A stretch of 64,000 nt of DNA, from the NCBI RefSeq assembly GCF_000004195.4, contig NC_030684.2, forward strand, positions 70,477,392 through 70,541,391, in the 5' to 3' direction. Under the pieces are notes generated by a model. It was not told the DNA's origin. It did not search any database and saw only the letters and a list, made by a program, of their open reading frames with translations. Within the stretch, counting starts at the first letter, position 1. Every line of letters begins with the position of its first letter. The translations under genes were made by a program, and so were the position numbers. This document shows, in pieces, positions 1 through 11,711 of the stretch. Source of the DNA: Xenopus tropicalis (Eukaryota > Chordata > Amphibia > Anura > Pipidae).

Positions 1-1077
1 TTAGTGTGTTATATACAGTGATTTACTCTATCACTCAATTCACTAGCATTAGTATGTGGGTGTAGTGAATAGGTGGCAGGTTTTGGGTTCCGCATATGAG
101 CAGTGAAATGCACAGAACAGTTGTGAATAAACAGTGTTTATTAATAATAATAATAATAATAATAGAGTGTAACTTTGTATGTCATTATACCTTCATTTAC
201 TACTGTACAGCATCTAATGGTTGTGTTTGTGGGTGTGGCACAAAGTGTGTGGGCAATGAGTGGGGCAAAACAGTTCAAATTGCTTCACTTTTCTCTCCAT
301 TGCAAAAAATTACATTAGCTTTTTCACCAGTCGTCAGTGTTTTGTCTTCAAGGTATTTGAACTTACTGGCAACAATTTTTCTCATGCCCAAACGCAAAAA
401 AATATATATATATATTTCTGAATGAGTGCAAGTTTCATTGAGTAAATGTGTCAAGTGCAGCAACAGAAAAAATAGCTTTTGTAGTAAATGTGCATGTGTG
501 AAGGCCGGTAAAGTTAATGATAACAGGTGGCAAATACTTTTAGCAGTTACACTAATAGGGGAAGTGGGCAAAAAGCTTTGGTAAATAGCTGATATTGCAC
601 ACATTGTGACCAAATGCAAAAAATATATTACATTTTTGTGACTGCTAAAAAAAGATCTGCAATTAAATTCTGGACTTTATTTCACACAGTAAAAACAAGT
701 AAACTTTGATAAACCTGCCCCTAAATGTCACCGTAGCCTAGTAAGTAGCTCCTTGTGGCCGTAAATACACCTCAGATATATTGTTGTACTGTATAAAGTA
801 AGAGCTTTTATTGAAAAGTTACATTTTCAGAACTCATATACAGTTTTTACTCAGGTGTGCAGTTTAAAGATAGTAACAAATACTCAGTAATGCTCATAAT
901 AGAGCTGGGAGCTGTTAGTGATTTCTCCTTCTTTATCGACTGTTTAATGTTTAACTGTACTTTTCTAAATATATTTTGACAATACAGTACAGGTAGTTTA
1001 ATTCAGTCACTGACACAGTAAAAGGTCCCAGTAAACGACTCCAACTTTGCACCTGCTTCCCCCCACTAAAACTGTCT
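1..1077. other. 5' flank, no gene seen
   Basis: AT-rich; contains the (TAA)n tract and no frame with homology or splice structure. All open frames are short. Confidence 0.5.
142..164 (+). repeat. (TAA)n microsatellite
   Basis: About eight TAA units. Confidence 0.9.
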
Positions 1078-1320
1078 AAAGGTGTCCATACAAGTAGCAA
1101 TTCTGATCATTCGTTTCCCCCACTGAAATTCAGGGCTGAATCATCAGATGTGGAGGTAGAAACAATAGGAATTCTACCTCCACCTGCTGATTCAGCCCTG
1201 AATGCAGATTTTGTTCAGGCGCCATTAAAATCTTTTAACCCAGCCGATCAACGAGATGTCTATATCTGCAGCCTTCGCGATATCGGTTGTCGATCTGCCA
1301 TACACGCACCCAATATCTTA
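1078..1320. mobile_element. MITE relic with a central hairpin
   Basis: AAGGTGTCCATACAAGTAGC and CTGCCATACACGCACC are inverted relics of a family with termini like AAGGTGGCCATACAC. The centre is an inverted repeat (1128-1161 against 1172-1203) built on ATTCAGGGCTGAATC and GGAGGTAGAA with a loop of about 10 bases. Confidence 0.65.
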
Positions 1321-4300
1321 CTCATCGATGTATGTATGGCAAGCTTAAGTAGCCAATTCCTCATGCCCTTCCCTGTCATAATGCCTATGAAGAAACCATT
1401 GCAGGACATAAGTAAGTGATCCTTACTGCCTATAATACACAGCTCAACTATCAGCAATATTGTTTTTTACTTCAGTAAACAATAAAAATGTATCAATGCA
1501 GTAAGTGTAAGCAGTGCAGCAGCAAGGTGATAGGCTGTCAAAGACACAGTATTGTGTCACCTACCTGTCATAAGCAAGTGATGACTCCAATCCAGCAGCA
1601 ATAATCCATGTGTAAAACTGGCACATGCACACAACTAATAAAGACACATTCTACAGACAGGCAAACAAAGCACACTGCTTTACCAAGTCACACACCTACT
1701 GTAAAGATTGACACACAAAGAAAGAAACAGAAATAATCAGGAAATGTGTAGTATTCGCTTCAGCAGCCAAGTAGCAAACACAAACTGTAACCACCAAACT
1801 ACTGCACAAACAAAATATTAGAATGAAAATGCACAACTCATATCCGCATTCATTGAGTACAAACACACTGGTGAAATAATACCACACGCACATTAGTGTC
1901 CTAAAGAAGTACAATTATACACAAACATTTAAACTTGCCTCCTGTATATATCTCTTGCACAAACCCACAATGGCTGATAGCGAACCACCCAAACTCTGTT
2001 ATATATACACTCTGTGCTGCTCTCACTCTGTCTGTGCGCTCCGCTCCCTTGTATCTAAATGAGGGATGCTAGGATCTGAGAGGAGGGGAGGTAAGAGAAA
2101 AGTGAGGAAGAGATAGAGGGGGGAGAGGGAGGAAGGGAGACAGTGAATATATAGATATGTACGTTTGGGAATATACATAAACACATGTAGGCACACTCAT
2201 AAATAAATATAAATTAGTGAAAAAGAACTAACCAGAGGGAGTGGATATTCCATATAAACTACATACATGTACACAGCACATATAATATCTAAGCATTCCA
2301 GGGGTTGTTTATTTCTCTCTATGGGGTATGATGTGATCCTGTAGTGATGTAATTGGGATCAATAAGTTGTTAGAACACAATGGCTGGACACTTTCACACC
2401 AAGTACCGGTTGTCTCTGTTTGTTTCTCTTACATTTAGATTAAAAACTTTCCTTCAGTCTTTCAGCGACCAGATTTCTCTCTCTTTCTCTCTCAGAGAGA
2501 CACCCCCTATATATGGTAACACCTCTCAGCCTGTCTAATTTAATGAATTAGCCTTAAGTATCACTCATTTTGTGCTGCCACAAACAAGTACTCAATGTCA
2601 CCACTCATCTCACCATTAAACTCTTCAGTACCCCAGCCTTCTTTCCCTCTCCCCACCCCTCTCATGTAACACTCTATGTAATTGCTGCTTTACAAGGCTC
2701 TTTATGGCACCTGCCCTGCCTACAGGTTGCACACCCATTCTTACCATTGCCCTGCTATGCATCACTGTCTTCCCTACTAGTTCTATCTGACATTATATAC
2801 CTCACCTTTCAACGCCTCTATATTAATTCACATAATTTTCTGTCATTCTTTAAATCTTTTTATTGATATTTCTCTTACCCTCTGTCCACTTACATAAGTT
2901 TAACAGCTTTATTCAGTACCACACAGAGAAAAAGTCTATGCTTGTGTAGATAAAGAATAATAATATGTGGTTCCCCTTCGCTCCTTGTCTCTGTCACTAT
3001 CATTCCCTGTATGTCTATCATTTTTCCTTTCCTCCTTAATGATGCCGAAACATGTGGAATAATTTTTTATTTAAAGGATGTGGTGATTTAAATTAGATTA
3101 AAGAAAGGAAACTCTTAGGGTGCCATTTATAACTGTCCCTTTAAAACCACAAAGTATGCAGCCTCCTTCCTGCCTTTTGCGGACACTGTGAAACAGAGAA
3201 AGAGAACTAGGAACCATAACCCCACATACACAGACATGTAAACACTTAAGGCACATCTCACACACAGTTCACAATGACAAATTGGAACTGGTGGCACAAT
3301 AATCTAAACAGAGTGGATATGGAATCTGCCGTGACAGTACAGTGTAACAGAGAAGTCTATAGGGGGGAAGGGGTACATGTCCTGACTCCCTAGCGTAATA
3401 AGTAGCCCAACAGGAGGGAACAGGGACAGAGGTGCTTTTAACTCCAAGGTGGCACAGTGACTTAAACATAAGAATCTACTTTCTTTTTTGTTCAGGGATG
3501 CAGACGGGGAGGACTTCAGAAGTCATCCCTCCCCCCTTGGGGTGACACAGTGACACAGACAGAAGGGACCTCATTTCCATAAGTGGATAATTTGTACAAA
3601 GTACAGCGTGGGAAGAAGACAGAAATGGATACAGTATGCTGTAAACAATCCTATTATATGGTAAATTACATACAGGGGGTGATATGTGCATAGGTGCAGC
3701 AAAACTAACTGGGATAGGGGAAGAAAAGAGCAGACCAGAATCAGAAGCAAGTAATTTTAAATGGATAACAACTGCTCTCCTGTTACATGAGTGATGCATG
3801 CGTGTAGATCTTGTAGTCCACAAGGTTTTCCTGCCTCCTCTGTTTCATTAACAATTTATCCTTTAATTATTCCTTACCCAATCTCTAGCTGTTACTCTAA
3901 CTGCAAAATGTGTACCTGATAGATGAAAGCTGTAATGTTTCAGCAAAAGACCATGTTAAGGATGAGTGAATGTATTTGCCACAGGCTGTTAGGTGACTTC
4001 TAATAAACCTGTGACTGACAGCAACAGGATCACATTTTGTAAACAGTTGCATACAACTTCTAATTTAGTATGATGGCTACAAAAAACCTGCAATGCATAT
4101 GCCTTCATTTATCTAAAACTGAGTATATTCACAAATTAGGCTGTTGGTATTCCACTGGCTTTGTCTGCAAGTGAATCTCAGATTTCTCCTGCTTCTCACA
4201 ATGTGGATCCTGTCTGAAGAGTGTCTTAGTCTTGCACTATAAGATGGCCGTCTAAGGTGGGCAATATACAATTGTTTGGCCCTAGGGCTAAGCTTTCGGA

Positions 4301-6511
4301 TCACAACATTGGGGGATACAGGGCGTCAGAGCAAGGGCGACAATAAATGAGCTCATGCGGGGAAAATCAAAGCTTCCTGATTGACATCTGCCTGTTTTCA
4401 CCAAGATATCAGTGGGGTAGGCCTGTTGGAGGGCCCCGTACATGGCCAGATAAGCTGCCAAATCAGTCTGAAGGGCTCAAATCAACAGCTTAAATCTGCC
4501 TGTGCATGGCCACCTTACCTCTATATAATATCTAAACCCCAACTTACTCTTATATACAGCGAAATGATATAATTGTGTAACTTGCACAAATACTACATTT
4601 GGAGTAAACATGTGTACCTTGCAGACACATAACTGTCCAACACAGAATATTGCTGTATGGTCACTTGAGGAGTTGCAGACTGGTAAGGGGATATAGCAGG
4701 TTACATTGTTGACCGTGGGACTAATATACTAACCACATAATTGTATATAATAGCTATAAGGGCATAATATGCAAGAAAAATATATATTTCAATTTTGATA
4801 CATATTTAAATAGCAAACATGAACAAACTGTTTGCATCATGAATACAAATACACATCAAACAAAGGATGGAAATGTCTTCCTTCCCTGCATAATAAACGG
4901 GTAACCCCTCTGCTGCTGGATGGCTGGAGAGTAATTTCTCTCATTTCTCCATTAACAGAACTGTCAGATGTGACCAGGCCTGGTACTCTGCTTTCTACTA
5001 TTGTTATTCCACTGCAAATAACCTAAAAAAAAGTCACAGATATTTCTTTTTTGAAATGAGTCAAAAATGCCCCTGAAACTGTCTCTTGGGAATCAAGGCT
5101 GCAATATAAACAATGCATACAGTTGTCAGCATGGGAACTAAAAACTTATAGACTGAAGAATAGAAGAAAGAAATGACCAGAAAAAAAAACTCTCTCATTC
5201 ATAGTTTAGGTGCCAGTGCTAGATTGTCTGTATTATAAAAATGTCAAGAAATTAATTTCATACAAGGTAAGAGTAGGCAAAAATCCAAGGAGTTGCTAAA
5301 ATATAATGAAAATAATCCATATCACTGTGCTAAAATTAAAAGCAAAGTGCTAAAATAAGTATGCATGAGTATCTGTCTCTCTCTCTCTATTGGTTGATTG
5401 AACTGTCTAAAAGGACGCACCTCATACGCTGTGTATAATAAGGCCACAGTAGCAGCTTAACTTGGAGGAGGGCATGCATGACAGGGCCCTGAGATCAGGG
5501 ATAGTCTAAGGTGGGTTGGTCTGGGCTAATTAGGTGGAGGGAGGGGTTCATAGTTTAGGGGACAGCATAGGAAAGACACCATTAGCAAATATTAGTTCCT
5601 ACAGCATCCTTCCCTATTTGTCAGGTACGCCAGGTTGTACAAGTTAATTTCAGGTTTACTTATTAGATCTACCTTGCAAGATTGGTACATAAAAAAGGTC
5701 AGAGCTTATTGAGATCTGGTAAATGAGCAGCTAGATAATTTAACTTACCAGTCACAGCTTTGTTAGTGGGTTCCTTGTCAGTCTGCCAGGTGTGGTGGTG
5801 TGGTATTGGAAAGTATTAATGGTTATTGTGACTCCTAAGGCAGGTAACTATGGTAAATTTGGTGGTGGTACATGACTTCCCCATGAGATCGGTCCCTGGG
5901 GAGGATTGGCTGTTAAAGAGCAGTGGTGTGAAATAGAAAAGGCCATGCATGCCCACTAATGTAGGTGCAAGTGGCTAGTGGGTATCCAAGGGCACCTGAC
6001 AGAGGCCCTCAAATTTCTGTTCAGTGTTGTAATATGTTAAATAATGGTATTCAAATATTATGGATGTTATCATATTAACTGTTATGTAACTGTTATCATG
6101 TGACTCTTGTAAACAATAAATATGTAGCCATATCATCCAAATGATCAAGTCATGTGATTCATTTTAGGGTTTATAAGGGGAGCCCAAAGAGTCACACATT
6201 ATCACCATATTATTATGCATATTTTTGTAACCATAAGTAAACCATATATGTACAATTTGCAGATATGTCCATGCATACAAGACAGACTACAATGTGTGCT
6301 CTTACCTCTACCAACTTTGCCAGTTGTTGCTCTTGTAACCTAGTATTTTACCTATTTTGTTGCATGACCTTTACCTATTTATTTACCAGTTTCTTGTCAT
6401 TCCCCTCCTGACTTCAGTTTGCATTTGTTTTTTTATCAGCTCGCTAGTATGCCATCTGTTCTACCAGTCTGTGTCTGATTTTACTTTTTCTTTTGCCTGA
6501 ATATAAATAAT
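1321..6511. other. Non-coding stretch with sparse repeat relics
   Basis: Apart from the 4330-4525 MITE, nothing is recognisable. 2080-2130 is purine-rich and 2450-2510 pyrimidine-rich. 3040-3090 (GATGCCGAAACATGTGGAAT) is a relic of the motif family also seen at 38280 and 54540. The human neighbour GIPR is not found here. Confidence 0.5.
4330..4525. mobile_element. MITE of the GGCCATACA family
   Basis: GATATCAGTGGGGTAGGCCT, GTTGGAGGGCCCCGTACATG and GTGCATGGCCACCTT occur in order, matching the 26655-26785 copy. The exact left end is not clear. Confidence 0.6.
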
Positions 6512-6761
6512 CAGGGTGGGACTGAGTTGGTGGGACACCGGGAAAAACCCAGTGGGCACCGGTTCTTGTGGACCTTGTTGACCCAGTTCTGCCCCCCACT
6601 CTCTCTAGGCCAAGTTCACCTCCCTCAGTCCTGATCAAGCCAGCAAGTAAGAGGAACACAATACGCAAGGGGGCAAAGGTTATGTGTAGGCAGGCAGTGA
6701 GTTTTACAACTGGGGTAGGGGGCCCCTGATGTGACATCTCTGGTTGGCCCCACTCAGACAA
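6512..6761. mobile_element. Probable degenerate hAT-type element
   Basis: CAGGGTGGGACTGAGTTGG followed by GGGACACCGGGAAAAACCC at one end, and GGTTGGCCCCACTCAGACAA at the other, resemble a widespread hAT family beginning CAG.G.GGGACTGG. The 8-bp duplication is not clear, so boundaries are approximate. Confidence 0.45.
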
Positions 6762-7939
6762 TGAATATAACTGTCTTAAAACACATCATTCTGTATGTAT
6801 TTTACATTGGTAAAAGTGTGGTTTTGTGTCTTTGTCCTCAAAACATCTAGATCACAAAGATTCAAATTTGGTTCAGCCAGGACCGTGGATTCGGCCGAAC
6901 CCTGCCGAAAAAGGCTGAACACCGAACATAATCCTGGATTCGGTGCATACCTAAAAATACGGTAAGAGTGCCCTACTGGGGTGCAGGGTAGAGCAGGGAT
7001 GCTGGTCTGGAGTTCATGGTTAACTACAAGCACCAGACTGAGCTGTAACATAAGGTAGGAGTGTGGAATATGTTGTAGTTTAAGACATGGGCATAGGGCA
7101 AAGAGGGAGTTTTGGACTGAAATGCAGGACAAGGTAGGAGTGTTATATTCAAGTCCACTGATGGACTGGAAAGCTAAACTGAAGATCAGGTTAATCATGC
7201 ATGATTTATAGAATGTAGAGCAAAGCAAGGCTGGCATTTTGGTTTAAAGTGCAGGCCAATTACACTGAAGACAATTATTATGGATGCTGCACTGTTCTCG
7301 GATAGCCGGTGTCACTGGTACAAGATATTGGTACAAGATATATATTTACAAATGAGAATAGAGGAAAGGCTGCACGAACAAAGGTTGAAACAAGATAAGC
7401 AGGAAATGGCAAGATCTTAGGGATGGATCAAGGCAGGATCTGAGAGAGGTCCCTAAGTATGGGTAGTTACTGCTTTTCTAAGCAAGACAAGAGCACCATC
7501 TGTACTATGCTGTCCCAGCCATTATAATTATATAAATTGCAAACTCCTTGTCTGGCTAAATGATAACCACCTTGGTCATTTGCATCATGCAGACAACAGA
7601 AGCAGAGACAGTAGCGAGAACAGGAGCCCCAACATGTTTATTGTGAAGAACTGGGCTCTGTAAGACCACTAGAAGGCACTATTTTCAAAATCATGTCAGA
7701 ATTTCAGTTGCATTTGATATTTCAAATCCCCTGTTCAAGAATCTGTAATTTAATTCAAAAGTGTTTGTAATGTTTTATGAAAATGTCACCCTGTTGAAGT
7801 ATTTTTTGTGCCATTATTCCAAATGATTTTGAAGGTTATGTCTTTATTTAGTGTTATGTTTATTGTTCTATCTGCCAGAAATAAAAAAGACACAGAGAGC
7901 AGATGTTAAAGTACTTTGTCGTTCTATTTAAACTTGCTA

Positions 7940-8504
7940 GGGGGCAGATTTATCCAAATTTGGATCTGTGTAGTTTTGGAGTTTTTTTCTCCCATGCCTA
8001 AATTTACAAATTAAAAAAGCAGGAATTTCTCCTTACTTATTAAAAAGTAAAATAAAAAAAGCATAAAAAGCCTAAGAAACAAAACTGAATACTTTGGGGC
8101 CCATTCATTACAGTCCGAATGAGTACGAATGGAAAAAAACAAAAATTAATTGTGTATTTTCTGCGATTTTTTAATTAATTAATTTCCGAGACTTTTTCGT
8201 ACTTTGTGACAAAATCGTATTTGTTGCAACAATTACGAAAGTTTTCATTATTCATTCAAGCTTCGGTATTGTGACTTTCCTTGGGCCAGGTTGGAGCTGC
8301 AGAGTGCTATTGAGTCCTATGGGAGACTTCCAAAAACATGCACTGAAGGTTCAAAGTCAGAAAGTTTTTTGCGCCGTTTACGATCGTTCGGATATGAAAA
8401 TTTCAGAACTTTCTGATCGTACAACGATATTTATGTATGACCATGATTTGAATTTTGGTGCAATTAAGAAATCAGAAATTTTCGCACTTTGATAAATCAG
8501 CCCC
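7940..8504. mobile_element. MITE of the GGGGCAGATTTATC group, possibly composite
   Basis: The left end GGGGGCAGATTTATCC and the right end TTTGATAAATCAGCCCC are inverted and CTA flanks both sides. A second similar start (GGGGCCCATTCATTACAG) occurs at 8096, so one element may be inserted in another or a left end was partly duplicated. Confidence 0.65.
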
Positions 8505-8654
8505 CTAGAATTGTGAACTTCATGAAAATATCATGAATAGCTCCCCAAAAAGTAAAATGACAGCAAAAAAATTGCCTAGGAGAGCTCCAATTGACGATTT
8601 TGTATATGAAACAATTTTTTTTTTTTGCGCAATAAATTACAAATTACAGAGGGG

Positions 8655-9075
8655 AAGGAAAGGCAAAATTACTGGAGGGTGCCAAATGTTAGGTAGCCCC
8701 CCCCCAGTAATCACTTACCTGATACCCCTGCCTGGTGCTCCTGTTAGGAGAAAACTGCACCAGCCCAGGGTATATGTGAGTGAGCAATCCTCTTCCCCTC
8801 TCTTCTTTCTTCAGAATCCCAGGGGCCAACACATGCGCAGTTGAGCAAAAAAACTTTTTTGTTTTTTTTTTGCATACTATGCATTAACGAAGACCAAAGC
8901 AGGGCAAAGGAACGCAAGCATGCATTCACCCCAGCTGCTTCAGTTTTCCCCTAACAGGAGCACTGCCGGGGGTTTTATGTAAGCGATTATAATCACTGGA
9001 GGAGGGGGGGGGCTAACATTTTGGCACACCACCCCCCTCAGTGATTGTAACTTTCTTTCTTCTTTAAAGAGTAAG
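8655..9075. mobile_element. T2/Kolobok-like palindromic element
   Basis: Left GGGTGCCAAATGTTAGGTAG with GTGCTCCTGTTAGGAGAAAA and right AACAGGAGCACTGCCGGGGG with GGGCTAACATTTTGGCACAC are inverted copies. TTTAAAGA lies at the right end. It is the same family as 26327-26645 and 41278-41428. Confidence 0.7.
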
Positions 9076-11399
9076 TATTCCTTATATTATATTATATAAG
9101 TGTTCCATAAACACTTTAAAAAAGTTGTTGTTATGTTGTGGTTATTTATGTGCATGGGAGCTGCCATATTTAATTTTGTATTTAATCAGTGGTCTAGCAG
9201 CTGACTAGGAAAAAAGCATCTCAAATATTAGAAGTGCATTGCACTATTCCAGTTCCAGAAAGAAAATTCTGATAAATGCCAGAGAGATAACTGTGAGCTG
9301 CAATAGACTGTGATATATATTGGGCCTGTTCATTCTGTTTTCAGTATTTTTTTTTAGCAGGTTTTAGTTTTGCAAAGCATGACTTTAATAAAACAATAGT
9401 CAGCATCAGTTTTAGCCCTATAGTCTCCCATTATTCATTACAAGTTCACAGTACACACTTAAACAATATATCATGTCTATGTTTTACTCAGATTTGCACC
9501 TCAACTGTAAAATCTAGTTGGGCCCCAAAAGAATTGCAGCATGTAGTGAATATGGGGCAGTGCATATACTGTAGAAGTAATAGTAAGTGCAATAGTATGG
9601 TTGCACTGGGAGCTGTAGTCCAGCAATAGAGAGATAGTATATACACACAAACAGTTAGCTGGTAAAGGTCACTGGAACAAGTGAAAGCATTTTTTGCCTT
9701 AGTGTAAAACTAGTCACTGAACAGACAGCAGCAATTTTTTGGGAATAGAAAGATAAATGTAAGGTAATGAATATGAGAAATTAAAATAAACAATGAATTG
9801 GAGTTTCTGTTTTAGAGAAAGATTCATGATTACTTGGCAGCTAAAAACATTAATATTTAGAAGGTACAGAAGGTAAGGATACAGGGGGCATTTACTATGT
9901 CTCTGGGCAGAAGTGCTAAAGACAACATATTTCACTACTGAGGGGTAATACATGCTCAACTGACACCAGAGTACAGAAAAATTAAGTCTTTATTATAACA
10001 TGATTAAAAAGTATATATCAACACTACAGATTGCAGCCTTACACATTTTGTACATAAATGGCACTTTCGTCATAGGCAGTAAGGAGCTCTAAACATTTTA
10101 AAAACATTAAACTCCTCCCCAACAATCAAAAATACAATTGCTGATTGGTGCTATTGATACAGTGGCAGTATATAAACAGATGCACAGACTGGTTTAGTTA
10201 GAGGCTGCACATATATAACACATATATGAGCCAGTCTGGGCCCATTCTAGTAAACATTCTAAAAATGTTGGTTCTGTTTGCTTATCATGCAATATGGTTT
10301 TTTAGTGGTGGTCTTTTTGACAGTTATTGCTGAACAGCCATTAGCACCCTAAATCAGCCATAGAGGAAGCATCCTTGGTAACTGAGAATCACTGTGATCA
10401 TGCAGTAGGTTGTAATTATCACCACATAACTTGATGGGTGTATTTTTAATTAACAGTTATGTCAGTGTGCAGTGTTTGCTGTAAACAACAATGTGCAGTG
10501 TGAGAGATACAGTACAAAGAGAGACAATTCCAGTTATTCTAATGCTACTTTCTTCCACGGAAAACTGTGCAACAGAAGGCTATTTATGACACAAGCCTTA
10601 AATTTATGCAACTGTTGCTGTAGAGACCAGTGCTGGTGCTATTCTATCTTCAAGCAATCTCTGCTTTCTGTATAGACTCCAATTTTTCAGATACTGCGGC
10701 TCATTTACAAACCTAGGAGCTAAATTGCACAAAACCTGTTGCCAAAAGGAACCAGTGAGCAATTAGATTTGAAATGGATTGGTTGCTATAGGCAACTGCA
10801 CTTGTACAACACTTTGGTTTCAAATAAGTGTGTATTATTAATTATTTAAGAACGCTATGGCTGTGAAAAAGCACCAACGCACTTCCATTTTTGTGTTGTC
10901 TGAAGGTGTGGACAAATATTAATTTTATTTCTGTTTGCTTGGGGAGTGAACTGTTAGCAGTCAGTCAGCAACAGCCTTTTGTCCACCTCTAAGCATATCT
11001 TTCACCTCAGATTTATTCAACCTAATTAATAGCTCTGCAGGCAGCCTTGTGCCTTTCTGTGGTTTACCATCTTTAAAAATTACACCACAGCTGCAAGTAT
11101 ATCCTGATATGTATGCATTTCAGCACTTCCATATATCTTTATATAAAGTAATGCTGGAAGTGGCTGGAGGAGCTCTAGGGATGTGTTTATATCCCCCAAA
11201 CAAAACCTTTGCTTCAGCTGCTCGCTGACAGTACAGTGTTTCACTGTGCATCGTTCTGCACATTCTGCTAGCTGTCCCCTGAGGTCACTGCCTGCCACAC
11301 TGTGCCACAGCTGCCTAATTAGGTTATTATATAGCTCACATTTCCCATGGCTTAATCCAAATAAAGGCTATTTACACCACAAAAACCCTGGATAGCAAA
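9076..11399. other. Upstream flank of eml2, no gene seen
   Basis: No coding exon or clear repeat is recognised. It may hold eml2 regulatory sequence, but no element can be pointed out. Confidence 0.4.
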
Positions 11400-11644
11400 G
11401 GCGTATAAGCATATATGTTTAGTTGTTTTTGAATGGATATCTATAGAATGCATAGTCTTCTGCCTGTTTATACAGAGGGGGTGGGGTTAGCAGTGATGCC
11501 ATACTGTGGGGGTATCACATTAGAGGATGCTGCAGGAGGCAGTTACCATGGTGACAAGATAGAGAAGGAGGGATGTGAGAAACAGAGAGAGAAAGGGAGA
11601 AAAGAAAGGCATAAAGACAAGAAGACGGAAAAAAGAGAAAAGGA
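11400..11644 (+). promoter_or_regulatory. eml2: eml2 long-form 5' UTR and probable promoter region
   Basis: The stretch before the exon 1 ATG is strongly purine-rich on the + strand from about 11560 (AGAGAAGG, AGAAAGGGAGAAAAG and similar). No TATA box or CpG island stands out. It must carry the 5' UTR if exon 1 is first, but the transcription start is not visible. An exon further upstream cannot be excluded. Confidence 0.4.
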
Positions 11645-11711
11645 ATGTCAGAATCCGGCGCTGGTGGCAGTTCTGTGTATGATACCAGCTCCCTGCTGCA
11701 GTATTGCAATG
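11645..11711 (+). CDS. eml2: eml2 exon 1 (long-isoform start)
   Basis: The ATG at 11645 opens 22 codons (MSESGAGG, then [14 protein letters not shown]) plus one base before donor GTGAGT at 11712. The [11 protein letters not shown] ending matches the first exon of the long human EML2 and EML1 forms, and the phase fits exon 2 at 14953. The longer open frame crossing this exon in another register is not coding. Confidence 0.88.

Noticed and set aside
6776..7237. 153-codon minus strand frame
   Set aside because: No recognisable domain; it crosses a repeat relic (GGATTCGGCCGAACC) and imperfect internal repeats of GGTAGGAGTG.
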